Of a stretch of DNA of 40,554 nucleotides, positions 14,212-22,570 are shown in pieces. Numbering within the stretch: position 1 is the stretch's first letter; each line of letters starts with the position of its first letter. Source of the DNA: JBBQFC01 sp038321615 (GTDB taxonomy: Bacteria > Bacteroidota > Bacteroidia > Flavobacteriales_D > Cryomorphaceae); assembly GCA_038321615.1 (NCBI GenBank), contig JBBQFC010000027.1:1-40554 (forward strand), written 5' to 3'. The translations under genes and the position numbers were made by a program. The notes beneath the pieces are model-generated. The model was not told the origin of the DNA. It was given only the letters and a program-made list of their open reading frames with translations, and made no database searches.

Positions 14212-17031
14212 TTAAAAGCCAAATTTCTCTTTCAGGTACTTTCCAGTAAGCGATTCTTTTACTTCGATTAACCCCTCGGGTGTTCCTGCAAACACCAAAT
14301 TTCCTCCGTGTTTGCCGCCGCCTGGGCCGAGATCAATCACCCAATCGGCTATTTTAATCACGTCGAGATTGTGTTCGATAACCAAGACCGAATGCCCCCG
14401 ATCGAGTAATTCCTGAAAGCTCACGAGCAGCTTGGCCACGTCGTGGAAGTGAAGACCTGTGGTGGGCTCATCGAATATGAAAAGAGTGTGCGGTTCGTTA
14501 TCTCCTTTCGAAAGAAATGCGGCCAATTTGGTGCGCTGCGCTTCCCCGCCACTGAGTGTGGATGATGATTGACCCAATTGCACGTAGCCCAAACCTACTT
14601 TTTGAAGGGGGAGAAGTTTATCCGTGATTTTTCGAGCCAGGCGGTTTTTCTGATCTTCTTCAAAAAAGGCAACTGCTTCATCTACGGTTAGAGCCAGTAT
14701 TTCTGCAATGTTCTTTTTGCGATAGAAAATCTCCAAAGTTTCGGCTTTGTATCTTTTGCCTTTACAGATTTCGCAGGTGAGCTGCACATCGGCCATAAAC
14801 TGCATTCCGATTGTTACACTGCCTTCGCCTTCACAGGTTTCGCAGCGGCCGCCCTTTACGTTGAAACTGAAATGGCCAGGCTTGTAATTCCGAATCGCGG
14901 CGAGTTTTTGCTCCGAGTATAAGTTTCGAATTTCGTCGAAAGCTTTGACGTAGGTAACCGGATTCGACCGCGAGGATTTTCCAATTGGATTTTGATCGAC
15001 GAATTCAATGGCTTTTACGGACTTAATATCGCCGGTCAACTCGTCAAATTCGCCGAGGCGCTCTCCGTACTGACCCAGTTGCTTTTGCAAGGCGGGGTAG
15101 AGTATCTGTGATATCAAGGTGGACTTTCCGCTGCCGCTCAGGCCCGTTACCGCCACCAGGCAGCGCAGTGGAAATGTAACGTCAATATTTTGCAAATTAT
15201 TTTCGCGCGCCGCATTTACGGTAACGCTGTCCTTCCATTTCCGACGTTTCGCAGGTATGGCGATTTCCATTTTTCCATTCAAATACTTTGCCGTAAGGCT
15301 CTCGCCTTTGCTTATGAGCTCGCTGAAAGAGCCTTCGAAGGTGATCGTTCCTCCTTCGCTACCTGCGCCAGGTCCCATATCTACGATGTGGTCGGCGGCA
15401 CGCATTATTTCTTCGTCGTGCTCTACCACTATTACCGTATTTCCGAGACCTTGCAGCGATCGCAACACTTTTATAAGGCGGTGTGTATCGTGCGGATGGA
15501 GGCCAATGCTCGGCTCATCGAGTATGTACATGCTACCCACCAGGCTGCTGCCAAGCGAAGTCGAAAGTTTTATTCGTTGGCTTTCGCCACCACTTAAGGA
15601 GTTCGAAAGCCGATCCATGGTGAGGTAACCAAGCCCCACCTCTTTTAGGTAACTTAGTCTATTGTCGATTTCGATTAAGAGCCGTTTTGCGATATTTCGA
15701 TCGTGATCGGAAAGGTGAAGAGCGCGAATCGCCAATAAATGCTCTTCAACCGGCATTTGAAGCAAGTCTATGATGGCAAGCCCATCTATTTTAACGTACT
15801 GCGCATCTTTGCGAATGCGGCTGCCTTTGCAATCGGGACATACTGTTTTGCCGCGGTATCGGCTCAGCATTACGCGGTATTGAATTTTGTACGACTGGGC
15901 TTCGACGTGCTTAAAAAAACCATCGATTCCTTCGAAGTACTTGTTGCCCTTCCAAAGTATATCTTTTTCGCCTTCCGTAAGTTGATTATAAGGTCGGTGT
16001 ATGGGAAATTTGAATTTTGATGCCTGTTTAATCAAGGTATTTTTCCACTCCGACATTTTCTCGCCGCGCCAGGCCATTACGGCGTCATCAAAAATGCTGA
16101 GGCGTTTATTTGGAATTACGGCATCGGGGTCAATTCCTATCACGCTTCCAAATCCTTCGCAGGTTTTACAGGCTCCCAGCGGATTGTTAAAGCTGAAAAA
16201 GTGTTCCGTGGGGATTTCAAACTCTATTCCATCGCGTTCGAATCGATTGGAAAAGGGATGGATGCCAGCCTTTGATCCACCGAGTACTTCGATGGCACAA
16301 GCACCGTGACCTTCAAAAAAAGCGGTTTCGATTGAGTCGTTAATCCGGGAGTTGTGGGCTTCATCGCCGGGTTTATTTACCACCCGATCGATTAAAACAA
16401 AAACTTCTCCCCCTTTTGGATCGGGTTGCGGTTCCTGGTCAAGTCGCACCGTTTCTCCATTCAGGCGAATGCGGGTATACCCTTGCTGTAGCAGTAAGTC
16501 GAGCTGTTGCTGCATGGTGCGATCTGCGCGAGGAAGGAGAGGAGCAAGAATCTGAACTTTCGCATCCGCTTCGAGCGCTTGAATAAAATTACTTACGTCG
16601 GTGGTGGTGTCGCGGCGTACTTCTTTTCCAGAAGTGGGACTAAATGTTCTTCCAATCCGAGCGAAAAGAAGTTTTAGGTAATCGTAAATTTCGGTAGATG
16701 TTCCCACGGTGGAGCGCGCATTTCGCACCACTACTTTTTGCTCAATGGCTACCGCGGGAGCAATACCCGTTATCGATTCTACTTCGGGTTTATTCATCTT
16801 ATCGAGAAACTGCCGCGCGTACGATGAAAGACTTTCTACATACCGCCGTTGGCCTTCGGCATAAAGCGTATCAAATGCCAGCGACGATTTCCCCGAGCCA
16901 GAAAGACCAGTTATCACGATGAATTTTTTTCGCGGAAGCGCCAGCGAAACACCTTTTAAATTATGGGTGTAAGCCTTAGTTATCACAATATCAGATCGTT
17001 GACCGGTGGCCTTTAGAGATTGGGAAGCCAT
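14212..17031 (-). CDS. uvrA: Excinuclease ABC subunit A
   Basis: UvrA is the damage-sensing ATPase of nucleotide excision repair. The 939-residue length is normal. Visible parts: first Walker A GLSGSGKS (42-49), the zinc-binding sites CKTCEGFG and CPDCKGSR, the signature NSLSGGESQRIKL with YILDEPSIGLHPHD, the second Walker A GLSGSGKS in the C-terminal half, the zinc finger CETCEGEGSV...CEICKGKRY, and the second signature TLSGGEAQRTKLA with FIFDEPTTGLHFHD. All expected motifs are intact. It is divergent from the sigma factor gene (178 bp between starts). Confidence 0.98.
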   Translation of the reverse strand: MASQSLKATGQRSDIVITKAYTHNLKGVSLALPRKKFIVITGLSGSGKSSLAFDTLYAEGQRRYVESLSSYARQFLDKMNKPEVESITGIAPAVAIEQKVVVRNARSTVGTSTEIYDYLKLLFARIGRTFSPTSGKEVRRDTTTDVSNFIQALEADAKVQILAPLLPRADRTMQQQLDLLLQQGYTRIRLNGETVRLDQEPQPDPKGGEVFVLIDRVVNKPGDEAHNSRINDSIETAFFEGHGACAIEVLGGSKAGIHPFSNRFERDGIEFEIPTEHFFSFNNPLGACKTCEGFGSVIGIDPDAVIPNKRLSIFDDAVMAWRGEKMSEWKNTLIKQASKFKFPIHRPYNQLTEGEKDILWKGNKYFEGIDGFFKHVEAQSYKIQYRVMLSRYRGKTVCPDCKGSRIRKDAQYVKIDGLAIIDLLQMPVEEHLLAIRALHLSDHDRNIAKRLLIEIDNRLSYLKEVGLGYLTMDRLSNSLSGGESQRIKLSTSLGSSLVGSMYILDEPSIGLHPHDTHRLIKVLRSLQGLGNTVIVVEHDEEIMRAADHIVDMGPGAGSEGGTITFEGSFSELISKGESLTAKYLNGKMEIAIPAKRRKWKDSVTVNAARENNLQNIDVTFPLRCLVAVTGLSGSGKSTLISQILYPALQKQLGQYGERLGEFDELTGDIKSVKAIEFVDQNPIGKSSRSNPVTYVKAFDEIRNLYSEQKLAAIRNYKPGHFSFNVKGGRCETCEGEGSVTIGMQFMADVQLTCEICKGKRYKAETLEIFYRKKNIAEILALTVDEAVAFFEEDQKNRLARKITDKLLPLQKVGLGYVQLGQSSSTLSGGEAQRTKLAAFLSKGDNEPHTLFIFDEPTTGLHFHDVAKLLVSFQELLDRGHSVLVIEHNLDVIKIADWVIDLGPGGGKHGGNLVFAGTPEGLIEVKESLTGKYLKEKFGF

Positions 17032-17209
17032 GAAAAAGGGAAAGGATTAACAAAAATTTCGACAACAAAATAACAAACAAATTTGCCACTCACGAATGAA
17101 TAACCTATCTTCGGTCTCGTTGTTCGCAATTGGACGACTCTTTAACCTTTAATTTAACCGACTGCCTATCGCGTAGACTTCTACTCTTTTACTTTTAAAT
17201 AGAAGCCGT

Positions 17210-17794
17210 ATGCAATTTAATATTCTGACCGATCAGCAGTTGGTGTCCTCTTATCTTTCTGGAAAAGAAATTGCCTTTGAGGAGCTGCTCAAGCGTCACA
17301 AAGAGCGCATTTTTACGCAGATTATCGTGATGGTGCGCGACGAAGAATTAGCCAACGATTTATTTCAGGAGGCCTTTATGAAGGCCATCCGAACGCTCAA
17401 AGAAGGTCGTTACAATGAGGAAGGGAAGTTTCTACCTTGGATTTTGCGCATAGCACATAACCTTACCATCGACCATTTTCGCCGAAACAAGAAGATGCCG
17501 TTGGTGCGCAGCGATGAAGACCGCGACGTTTTTGCCACAATTCCGCTCGACGAACTCAATGTGGAAGAAACGTGGATAGATGACATTATCAATACCGATA
17601 TCCATAAACTAATCAATGAATTGCCCGCAGAGCAGCGCGAAGTTGTAATGTTGCGGCACTTCTCAGGTATGAGTTTCAAAGAAATTTCGGAGCAGTGTAA
17701 TGTGAGTATCAATACTTCGCTAGGGCGCATGCGGTACGCGCTTATTAACATGCGCAAGATCATGGAGAAGCATAACATCAGTCTTACAAAATAA
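17210..17794 (+). CDS. Sigma-70-like (ECF-type) RNA polymerase sigma factor
   Basis: This 194-residue protein has region 2 (LLKRHKERIFTQIIVMVRDEELANDLFQEAFMKAI; then FLPWILRIAHNLTIDHFRRNKK) and region 4 (LINELPAEQREVVMLRHFSGMSFKEISEQC...SLGRMRYALINMRK). It lacks region 3 and region 1.1, as ECF sigmas do. No FecR-like or other anti-sigma gene follows. The next gene is a 61-residue small protein. That makes the FecI/SusC type of control unlikely and points to a sigma factor regulated by level or by an unrecognised partner. The start codon ATG at 17210 gives MQFNILTDQQLVSSYLSG, the normal N-terminus. Confidence 0.92.
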   Translation: MQFNILTDQQLVSSYLSGKEIAFEELLKRHKERIFTQIIVMVRDEELANDLFQEAFMKAIRTLKEGRYNEEGKFLPWILRIAHNLTIDHFRRNKKMPLVRSDEDRDVFATIPLDELNVEETWIDDIINTDIHKLINELPAEQREVVMLRHFSGMSFKEISEQCNVSINTSLGRMRYALINMRKIMEKHNISLTK

Positions 17795-17865
17795 TTTTTC
17801 AGGGGGTACAATAAGCCCATGACAGTGAGCGTTTAGAAGAAGTAATTCAAATCTAAATCTTGCCT

Positions 17866-18051
17866 ATGGCTTTTTCTACTCCTAAGTTTTCATTTCAATC
17901 AACACCAAAAAACGCGGAATCGGCTTCTGGACTCAAAGTTCCCTTACAAGGACCAAAGCCTGAAACGATTCAGAATATCTTGAACTACTCCAAGGCGCTC
18001 GAAGCCCGAAAAGGTGAAAACGGAGATTCGAAAAGCTACGTGTTGAATTGA
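17866..18051 (+). CDS. Small protein linked to the sigma factor, function unknown
   Basis: This 61-residue ORF lies 71 bp after the sigma factor stop and before a strong terminator. It reads MAFSTPKFSFQSTPKNAESA, then PLQGPKPETIQNILNYSKALEARKG and ends SYVLN. The segment ETIQNILNYSKAL looks like a conserved short helix seen in small Bacteroidota proteins near sigma factors (from memory, unchecked). An upstream ATG at 17860 would add two residues. No known domain was recognised. By position it could be a partner of the sigma factor, but nothing in the sequence proves that. Confidence 0.62.
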   Translation: MAFSTPKFSFQSTPKNAESASGLKVPLQGPKPETIQNILNYSKALEARKGENGDSKSYVLN

Positions 18052-18074
18052 TTGCACCACAAATGGTTAAAGAG

Positions 18075-18104
18075 AAAAAGAGCGCCGACAGGGGCTCTTT
18101 TTTT
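18075..18104 (+). terminator. Rho-independent terminator behind the sigma factor operon
   Basis: AAAAAGAGC (18075-18083) pairs with GCTCTTTTT (18094-18102) around a 10-nt loop, and the T-run continues to 18104. It is 23 bp beyond the small gene's stop. The rest of the stretch up to the next gene at 18352 holds no recognisable gene; short open frames there on both strands look spurious. Confidence 0.85.
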
Positions 18105-18351
18105 GTTGGAGAGAATCTCGGTGAAACCTTCCCTGTTTAAATTTATGTGCTCACTGCCGCGTCTTGAGCCCGCGTTCTCAAAGGCCTTCTCGGCCAAAAT
18201 GTGCATCATAAGCTCTTGGTTTATGAAGAGCGCGAGACACCAGCGACGGCGATTTTGGTGAGGAGACAAGCTTAATCAATAACAGATAACCAAGTAACAA
18301 CCCCTTTCTGATTATTCTTCTAAATTTGTCCGGACCCCAAGCTAAACCAAC

Positions 18352-18705
18352 GTGAACATTATCGTCAGAATTTTGCTCAACGCCATTATCGTATTCGTGT
18401 TGGCTTACATCCTGCCCGGAGTCACAACCGATAGCTTTTGGTCAGCGATAATCGTAGCTGTTGTCCTGGCTTTATTGAATATTGTCGTAAAACCGATTTT
18501 GGTGATACTCACTATCCCTATTACAATTGTAACGCTCGGGCTCTTCCTTTTGGTGATTAATGCCTGTATTATTCTTATGGCAAGCTACCTGATAGATGGT
18601 TTTGCGGTATCGAATTTTTGGTGGGCTTTGCTGTTTAGCTTATTGCTTTCCCTTTTTAATTCGGCTTTCACCGGCCGCAGCGAGTCACGAACTAATCGCA
18701 ATTAA
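18352..18705 (+). CDS. Phage-holin-4-like small membrane protein
   Basis: This 117-residue protein is nearly all membrane helix, with four segments (about 4-22, 30-47, 50-78 and 86-104). Motifs LPGVTTDSFWSAIIVAVVLALLN and VVKPILVILTIPITIVTLGLF are typical of the PF04020 (phage holin family 4, superfamily IV) proteins, which are chromosomal and widespread; no link to a phage is seen here. The start is GTG at 18352, giving MNIIVRILLNAIIVF. It overlaps the convergent YkuK-like gene by 4 bp (18702-18705). Confidence 0.87.
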   Translation: MNIIVRILLNAIIVFVLAYILPGVTTDSFWSAIIVAVVLALLNIVVKPILVILTIPITIVTLGLFLLVINACIILMASYLIDGFAVSNFWWALLFSLLLSLFNSAFTGRSESRTNRN

Positions 18706-19160
18706 TTAACCAAAATATTGGCTGCCCAGGTCGCCATGAGCAAATCGGGTTTGGTTTTGGCTTGGTAGCCCATGCTTTGCGCATATCCTACAGCCGCCTG
18801 AAACACTTTGTTTGATGGGAACTCAGGGTCACTATTGAGATCCAGATCAATCTGCCAGATATCGATGTCGCACTCAAACCGGAGGTAGCCTGCCACGTCG
18901 ATGCTGCGCTGAAGTTCGCCCCAAAGCCTGGTCCACATATCGCGCACCAATGGGGTAGCTTCCTTATGATAGATGACGTGTGCCCCATTGTTCTCATACC
19001 GAAAGACCACCGTGGTGGCATAGAGCGTCTTGGTGGCATAATTCTGACTATCGCTACCGACGTAAATTTTTATTCCCGGATGCTTATCGGCAATATCCTT
19101 GGCATAGCTTCCCAATTCCACGCGAGACTGGTCGCCCATTTTTCTGAAAATTCGATCCAT
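18702..19160 (-). CDS. YkuK-like RNase H-fold protein (DUF458 family)
   Basis: This 152-residue protein has an RNase H-like core: IKIYVGSDSQNYATKTLYATTVVFRY (an Asp-containing first strand and hairpin), ELQRSIDVAGYL, then IDLDLNSDPEFPSNKVFQAAVGYAQSMGYQAKTKPDLLMATWAAN. This matches the YkuK/DUF458 family, predicted nucleases without a proven substrate. It is transcribed alone, divergent from the glutathione peroxidase gene (101 bp between starts) and convergent with the holin-like gene. Confidence 0.83.
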   Translation of the reverse strand: MDRIFRKMGDQSRVELGSYAKDIADKHPGIKIYVGSDSQNYATKTLYATTVVFRYENNGAHVIYHKEATPLVRDMWTRLWGELQRSIDVAGYLRFECDIDIWQIDLDLNSDPEFPSNKVFQAAVGYAQSMGYQAKTKPDLLMATWAANILVN

Positions 19161-19261
19161 CAGCTTTTTTTGTTTAAGGTAGAGCCATTAACCGGCATTA
19201 AGTATTACAAGTCTAAACAATTATTCACAGCATTGGGTTTACTTTGCCGAAACACCGTATC

Positions 19262-19795
19262 ATGAAATTGTTAAATTTATTCGGCCTTCTTATTTGTTTG
19301 GCCCCCCTAACACTAATCGCTCAAAGCAAAATGAACGCACACGACTTTAAAGTATCGGCCCTCGATGGTTCGCAAATTGACCTAAGCCAGTACAAAGGCA
19401 AAAAGATTTTGGTGGTAAATACCGCATCCCAATGCGGATACACCCCGCAGTATAAACAGCTTGAAGAGCTGCACGAAGCCCACGGCGATAAATTAGTCAT
19501 CATTGGTTTCCCAGCCAATAATTTCGGCGGTCAAGAGCCCGGAACAAATGCGGAGATCGCTACTTTCTGCGAAAAGAACTACGGCGTGAGTTTTCCAATG
19601 GCCGCAAAGGTTTCAGTAAAAGGAAGCGATCAAGCTGAATTCTTCAAGTGGTTAACGGTTTCCGAAAACCCTGACTTTACTGGCGATATTAAATGGAATT
19701 TCGAGAAATTTCTGATTGATGAAAACGGTAAGTTAATCCATCGCTACCGCAGCGGTGTAAGCCCCCTCGACGAAGAACTGATGGGGGAGATTTAA
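19262..19795 (+). CDS. Exported glutathione peroxidase-family thiol peroxidase
   Basis: I place the start at 19262, giving 177 residues with a signal peptide (MKLLNLFGLLICLAPLTLIAQ). The frame continues upstream, but the added residues would spoil it. The catalytic tetrad is visible: peroxidatic Cys58 in NTASQCGYTPQY, Gln91 in FPANNFGGQEPG, and Trp145 and Asn146 in KWNFEKFLI. It uses Cys rather than selenocysteine. Cys103 in FCEKNYGVSFP is at the position where thioredoxin-dependent members have a resolving cysteine. It should reduce peroxides in the periplasm. It is convergent with the DinB-like gene with 29 bp between. Confidence 0.93.
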   Translation: MKLLNLFGLLICLAPLTLIAQSKMNAHDFKVSALDGSQIDLSQYKGKKILVVNTASQCGYTPQYKQLEELHEAHGDKLVIIGFPANNFGGQEPGTNAEIATFCEKNYGVSFPMAAKVSVKGSDQAEFFKWLTVSENPDFTGDIKWNFEKFLIDENGKLIHRYRSGVSPLDEELMGEI

Positions 19796-19824
19796 TGCTT
19801 TGACCGAGAGTAGAAGTCTCTTCG

Positions 19825-20295
19825 TCAATTTTCAGCATTCAGCAGCCGCGCCAATACCATCAGCTGCCCTGTATGATATGCGGTATGCTCAATGATCAGC
19901 AGAATTTCGCGCAATTCGGTATGGTAGGAGTTTCTGACCAGAGATGCTGTGACATCGGTCGACTGCTCAATAAACTCCATTGCTCGCTTGCGTTGCGAAA
20001 GATAATTGCGAATGAGTAATCTCCATTCCTGCGCATCGTCAGGACTCTTCTTTGTAGGCCAATATTCCAGCGGCCACTTGGGTTCTACATAGCCGGAATT
20101 ACTGAGATAATCGAGAATATCGCGCTGCGTAAAATGGATGTGATACAGTAATTCGTAAATCGAATAAGGCAATCCAGCAGGACGGATATCCACCTTCCTA
20201 TAAGGAGTCTCTTCCAGAATTTTCGTAATTGGCAGAAAAGCTTCCCCACCAACGACGTGCTTTTTTAGTTCGTTTTTCGTTCGTTCATGATCCAT
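19825..20295 (-). CDS. DinB-like four-helix protein
   Basis: This 156-residue protein fits the DinB/YfiT-like metal-binding four-helix bundle superfamily. His in LLYHIHFTQRDILDYL (about 52) and the pair in LLIIEHTAYHTGQLMVLARLL (about 136 and 140) form the usual three-His metal site. In this family such proteins are thiol transferases or damage-inducible proteins of unclear role. It appears monocistronic, read toward the glutathione peroxidase gene. Upstream lies the tandem repeat region. Confidence 0.85.
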   Translation of the reverse strand: MDHERTKNELKKHVVGGEAFLPITKILEETPYRKVDIRPAGLPYSIYELLYHIHFTQRDILDYLSNSGYVEPKWPLEYWPTKKSPDDAQEWRLLIRNYLSQRKRAMEFIEQSTDVTASLVRNSYHTELREILLIIEHTAYHTGQLMVLARLLNAEN

Positions 20296-20410
20296 AGCAG
20301 CGAAAATACGCTTTGAAAATCAAAAGCACTCATGGTCCGCTTCCCATCTAACTAGCTTCAGCCATAACTCAACTCCCATTTGAATAAATTCTAATGCTTA
20401 ATATCGCAAT

Positions 20411-20686
20411 CCCATCTAAAAACTAAAAACCCCTCACCACGCTAATCTCATCTAAAAACTGAAAAACCCCTCTCCACGCTAATCTCATCTAAAAACTAAA
20501 AACCCCTTACCCACAATAATCTCATCTAAAAACTAAGAACCCTTCTCCACGCTAATCTCATCTAAAAACTAAAAACATCACGCTAATCTCATCTAAAAAC
20601 TAAAAACCCCTTACCCACAATAATCTCATCTAAAAACTAAAAACAGCACGCTAATCTCATCTAAAAACTAAAAACTAAAAACCCCC
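20411..20686 (+). repeat. Eight-unit tandem repeat leading into the ArnT-like gene
   Basis: Eight head-to-tail units share the core ATCTCATCTAAAAACTAAAA (unit 1 starts CCCATCT), followed by variable C-rich tails such as ACCCCTTACCCACAA or ACATCACG. Unit boundaries: 20411-20441, 20442-20478, 20479-20516, 20517-20551, 20552-20582, 20583-20620, 20621-20650 and 20651-20686 (30-38 bp each). Units 3 and 6 are identical over 38 bp, so a block was duplicated. The last unit carries an extra CTAAAAA and its C-run touches the TTG start of the next gene. There are no unique spacers, so it is not a CRISPR. The rest of the gap (20296-20410) shows nothing else. Confidence 0.95.
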
Positions 20687-22300
20687 TTGTCCTCCCGCCT
20701 CTTCGATAACCCCAATTTCTACTACGGACTATTTGTTGCGTTGCTATTGCCTGCTTTGCTACTCAATTTGGGAGTTCATCATCTTTTTGTGCATACCGAC
20801 GAAAGCCGACGAGCCCTGGTGGCGCTTGAAATGATTTTCTCTGGCGATTATATCAGCCCCACAATCAATGGCGTGCCGTATCTGAACAAGCCTCCATTAT
20901 ACAATTGGATCGTCGCCGCGAGCTTCAAGCTGTTTGGCAATTATTCGGCTTTTGCACTCCGTTTTCCGGTGGTGATTGCCACCTTGCTTTTCGGTGGAAG
21001 CATTATCTTTTTTTTCAAACCTATCGTCGGTAAGTGGCGAGCATGGTTGGTAGCTATTGCTACAATTACAAGCGGGCGAATCCTTTTCTATGACAGTTTC
21101 CTCGGCTTAATTGATATCCTTTTTTCGACATTGATTTTTATCAATTTCATGTTGTGGTATGTGCTGGGTTCCAAGGGAAAGTTTGGTTTACTTTTTTCGC
21201 TTTCCTATTTCTTAATGGCAGTGGCTTATCTTATGAAAGGCCTTCCGCCCATTGTATTTCAATTCTTCACCCTATTGGCTTTTGCGATTTATTCGCGCGA
21301 TTGGCGGTTTCTATTTAAACCTGCTCACTTTCTCGGAGTTTTGTGGTTTATTGTCCCGGTAGGCGCCTACTATGCGCTGTTTTTTTCGCAGCAAACGGCT
21401 CCGGTCTCGGAGGTTTTTCAAACCTTGTGGAGCGAGAGTGCCAAGCGCACCGTTACTGACTATGGGATGTGGGATACTGTTTTATCTATCCTTGTTTTTC
21501 CATTCGAAAATATTTACCACTTTGCACCTTGGTCTTTCTTCTTGATTTTGCTTTGGCGAAAAAGCGTTCGAGTCGATTTATGGCGCGACAATTTTAGCAG
21601 GTTCTTAATACTGGTTTTTGCCTTCAATATTATCGTTTACTGGACTTCCCCGGGTGTTCATCCACGTTATTTATTCATGTTTTTACCCCTGCTCTTTGGA
21701 GTATTGTTTCGGGCTTCCATTCATGCGCGTAATACGAAATTGACAACCATCTTACAGAGAGCTTTCGGTTACATAACGGTCCTGGGATGTGCCTTGCCTT
21801 TAGCGCTTTATTTTTTTGCCGACGGTTCAAAGGTGGAGAGCTTTGGATTCAAAATGCTCCTCGTTTCGCTCGGTCTTATGGCCCTTACCACACTGTATTG
21901 GCGCAGACTCCGCTTTTCCTGGATTTTGTTGGGCTGTTTTCTATTGGTAGTGCGCATCGCCTACGATTGGGTGATTTTACCCGAGCGCGACAAAAAAGGT
22001 GCGGCCTACACCGCTGGAGCGCTGCAAGTGCTCGATTTATCGAAAGGCAAGGAGCTTGCCATATTGGGTTCGAATTATTGCCACGATGGCACCAGTTTTC
22101 TGATAAGCCGTGAGCGGGGTCAGATTTTACCCGTTCTTCAGGAAGCCATACCTGGCGGATATTACATAATAGTCGAATTTGAGTTCGACCCTCAGCGTTT
22201 TGAATCGCTTTATACTTTTGGCACGAACGGTACGGATTATAAGCTGCACCTTGCAACGTTGAAAGATGCAGAGTCTCGATCTCACCAAATCTCAAATTAG
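20687..22300 (+). CDS. ArnT/PMT-like polytopic glycosyltransferase
   Basis: This 537-residue integral membrane protein belongs to the lipid-linked-sugar GT-C transferases (ArnT/PMT group). It has the acidic first-loop motif HTDESRRALVALEM, then GDYISPTINGVPYLNKPPLYNW and at least ten hydrophobic segments (for example about 15-30, 85-105, 110-135, 145-165 and 170-200). The C-terminal periplasmic domain (about 425-530) is soluble. It would move a sugar from a polyprenyl-phosphate carrier to lipid or protein outside the inner membrane; acceptor unknown. The start is TTG at 20687: an in-frame TAA at 20669-20671 lies inside the tandem repeat, so no earlier start is possible. No ribosome-binding site is seen; the leader is repeat DNA. 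Confidence 0.88.
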   Translation: MSSRLFDNPNFYYGLFVALLLPALLLNLGVHHLFVHTDESRRALVALEMIFSGDYISPTINGVPYLNKPPLYNWIVAASFKLFGNYSAFALRFPVVIATLLFGGSIIFFFKPIVGKWRAWLVAIATITSGRILFYDSFLGLIDILFSTLIFINFMLWYVLGSKGKFGLLFSLSYFLMAVAYLMKGLPPIVFQFFTLLAFAIYSRDWRFLFKPAHFLGVLWFIVPVGAYYALFFSQQTAPVSEVFQTLWSESAKRTVTDYGMWDTVLSILVFPFENIYHFAPWSFFLILLWRKSVRVDLWRDNFSRFLILVFAFNIIVYWTSPGVHPRYLFMFLPLLFGVLFRASIHARNTKLTTILQRAFGYITVLGCALPLALYFFADGSKVESFGFKMLLVSLGLMALTTLYWRRLRFSWILLGCFLLVVRIAYDWVILPERDKKGAAYTAGALQVLDLSKGKELAILGSNYCHDGTSFLISRERGQILPVLQEAIPGGYYIIVEFEFDPQRFESLYTFGTNGTDYKLHLATLKDAESRSHQISN

Positions 22301-22431
22301 ATAGTTCCCTAATCGGCATCCTAGCTCTTGATTTATCAGATGCGCTCCTTTTCTGTACACTACCATTCCCATAGGCTTTATTAATCTGCCGAATTCGCGC
22401 TGCTCAAGTTCGCCGCATAGGTGGGGCATTT

Positions 22432-22447
22432 TTCCACATTTGTGGAA
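22432..22447. promoter_or_regulatory. Palindrome upstream of the PPOX gene, possible operator
   Basis: TTCCACATTTGTGGAA is a perfect 7+2+7 inverted repeat 124 bp before the PPOX gene start. One half-site, TGTGGAA, recurs at 22552-22558 directly before the start codon. A -7-like TATATTTTG lies at 22481-22489. Dimeric regulator binding is possible but unproven. The rest of the 270-bp gap (22301-22570) holds no recognisable gene. Confidence 0.4.
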
Positions 22448-22570
22448 TTCTAAAGTGTTCTAAAAAAAAGCCAGGTCTTCTATATTTTGCAAGATGCTTG
22501 ATTTGAAGTGTTTAGAGAGTTGGAAATTGCTGGCACGATTGTTTTACTGGTTGTGGAAAAAATATAACTC

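Noticed and set aside
17210..17794. Sigma factor as a FecI-type regulator of the SusC locus
   Set aside because: There is no FecR anti-sigma gene, SusC is 17 kb away, and its N-terminal extension was not recognised as a FecR-signalling domain.
18052..18269. Open frames on both strands between the small sigma-linked gene and the holin-like gene
   Set aside because: They read through the terminator hairpin and have no recognisable domain or plausible start context.
20411..20686. Possible CRISPR array
   Set aside because: Repeat units abut each other with no unique spacers, lengths vary from 30 to 38, and no cas gene is in the window.
22292..22429. 45-residue minus-strand frame upstream of the PPOX gene
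   Set aside because: It overlaps the 3' end of the ArnT-like gene, matches no family and has no promoter or neighbour support.
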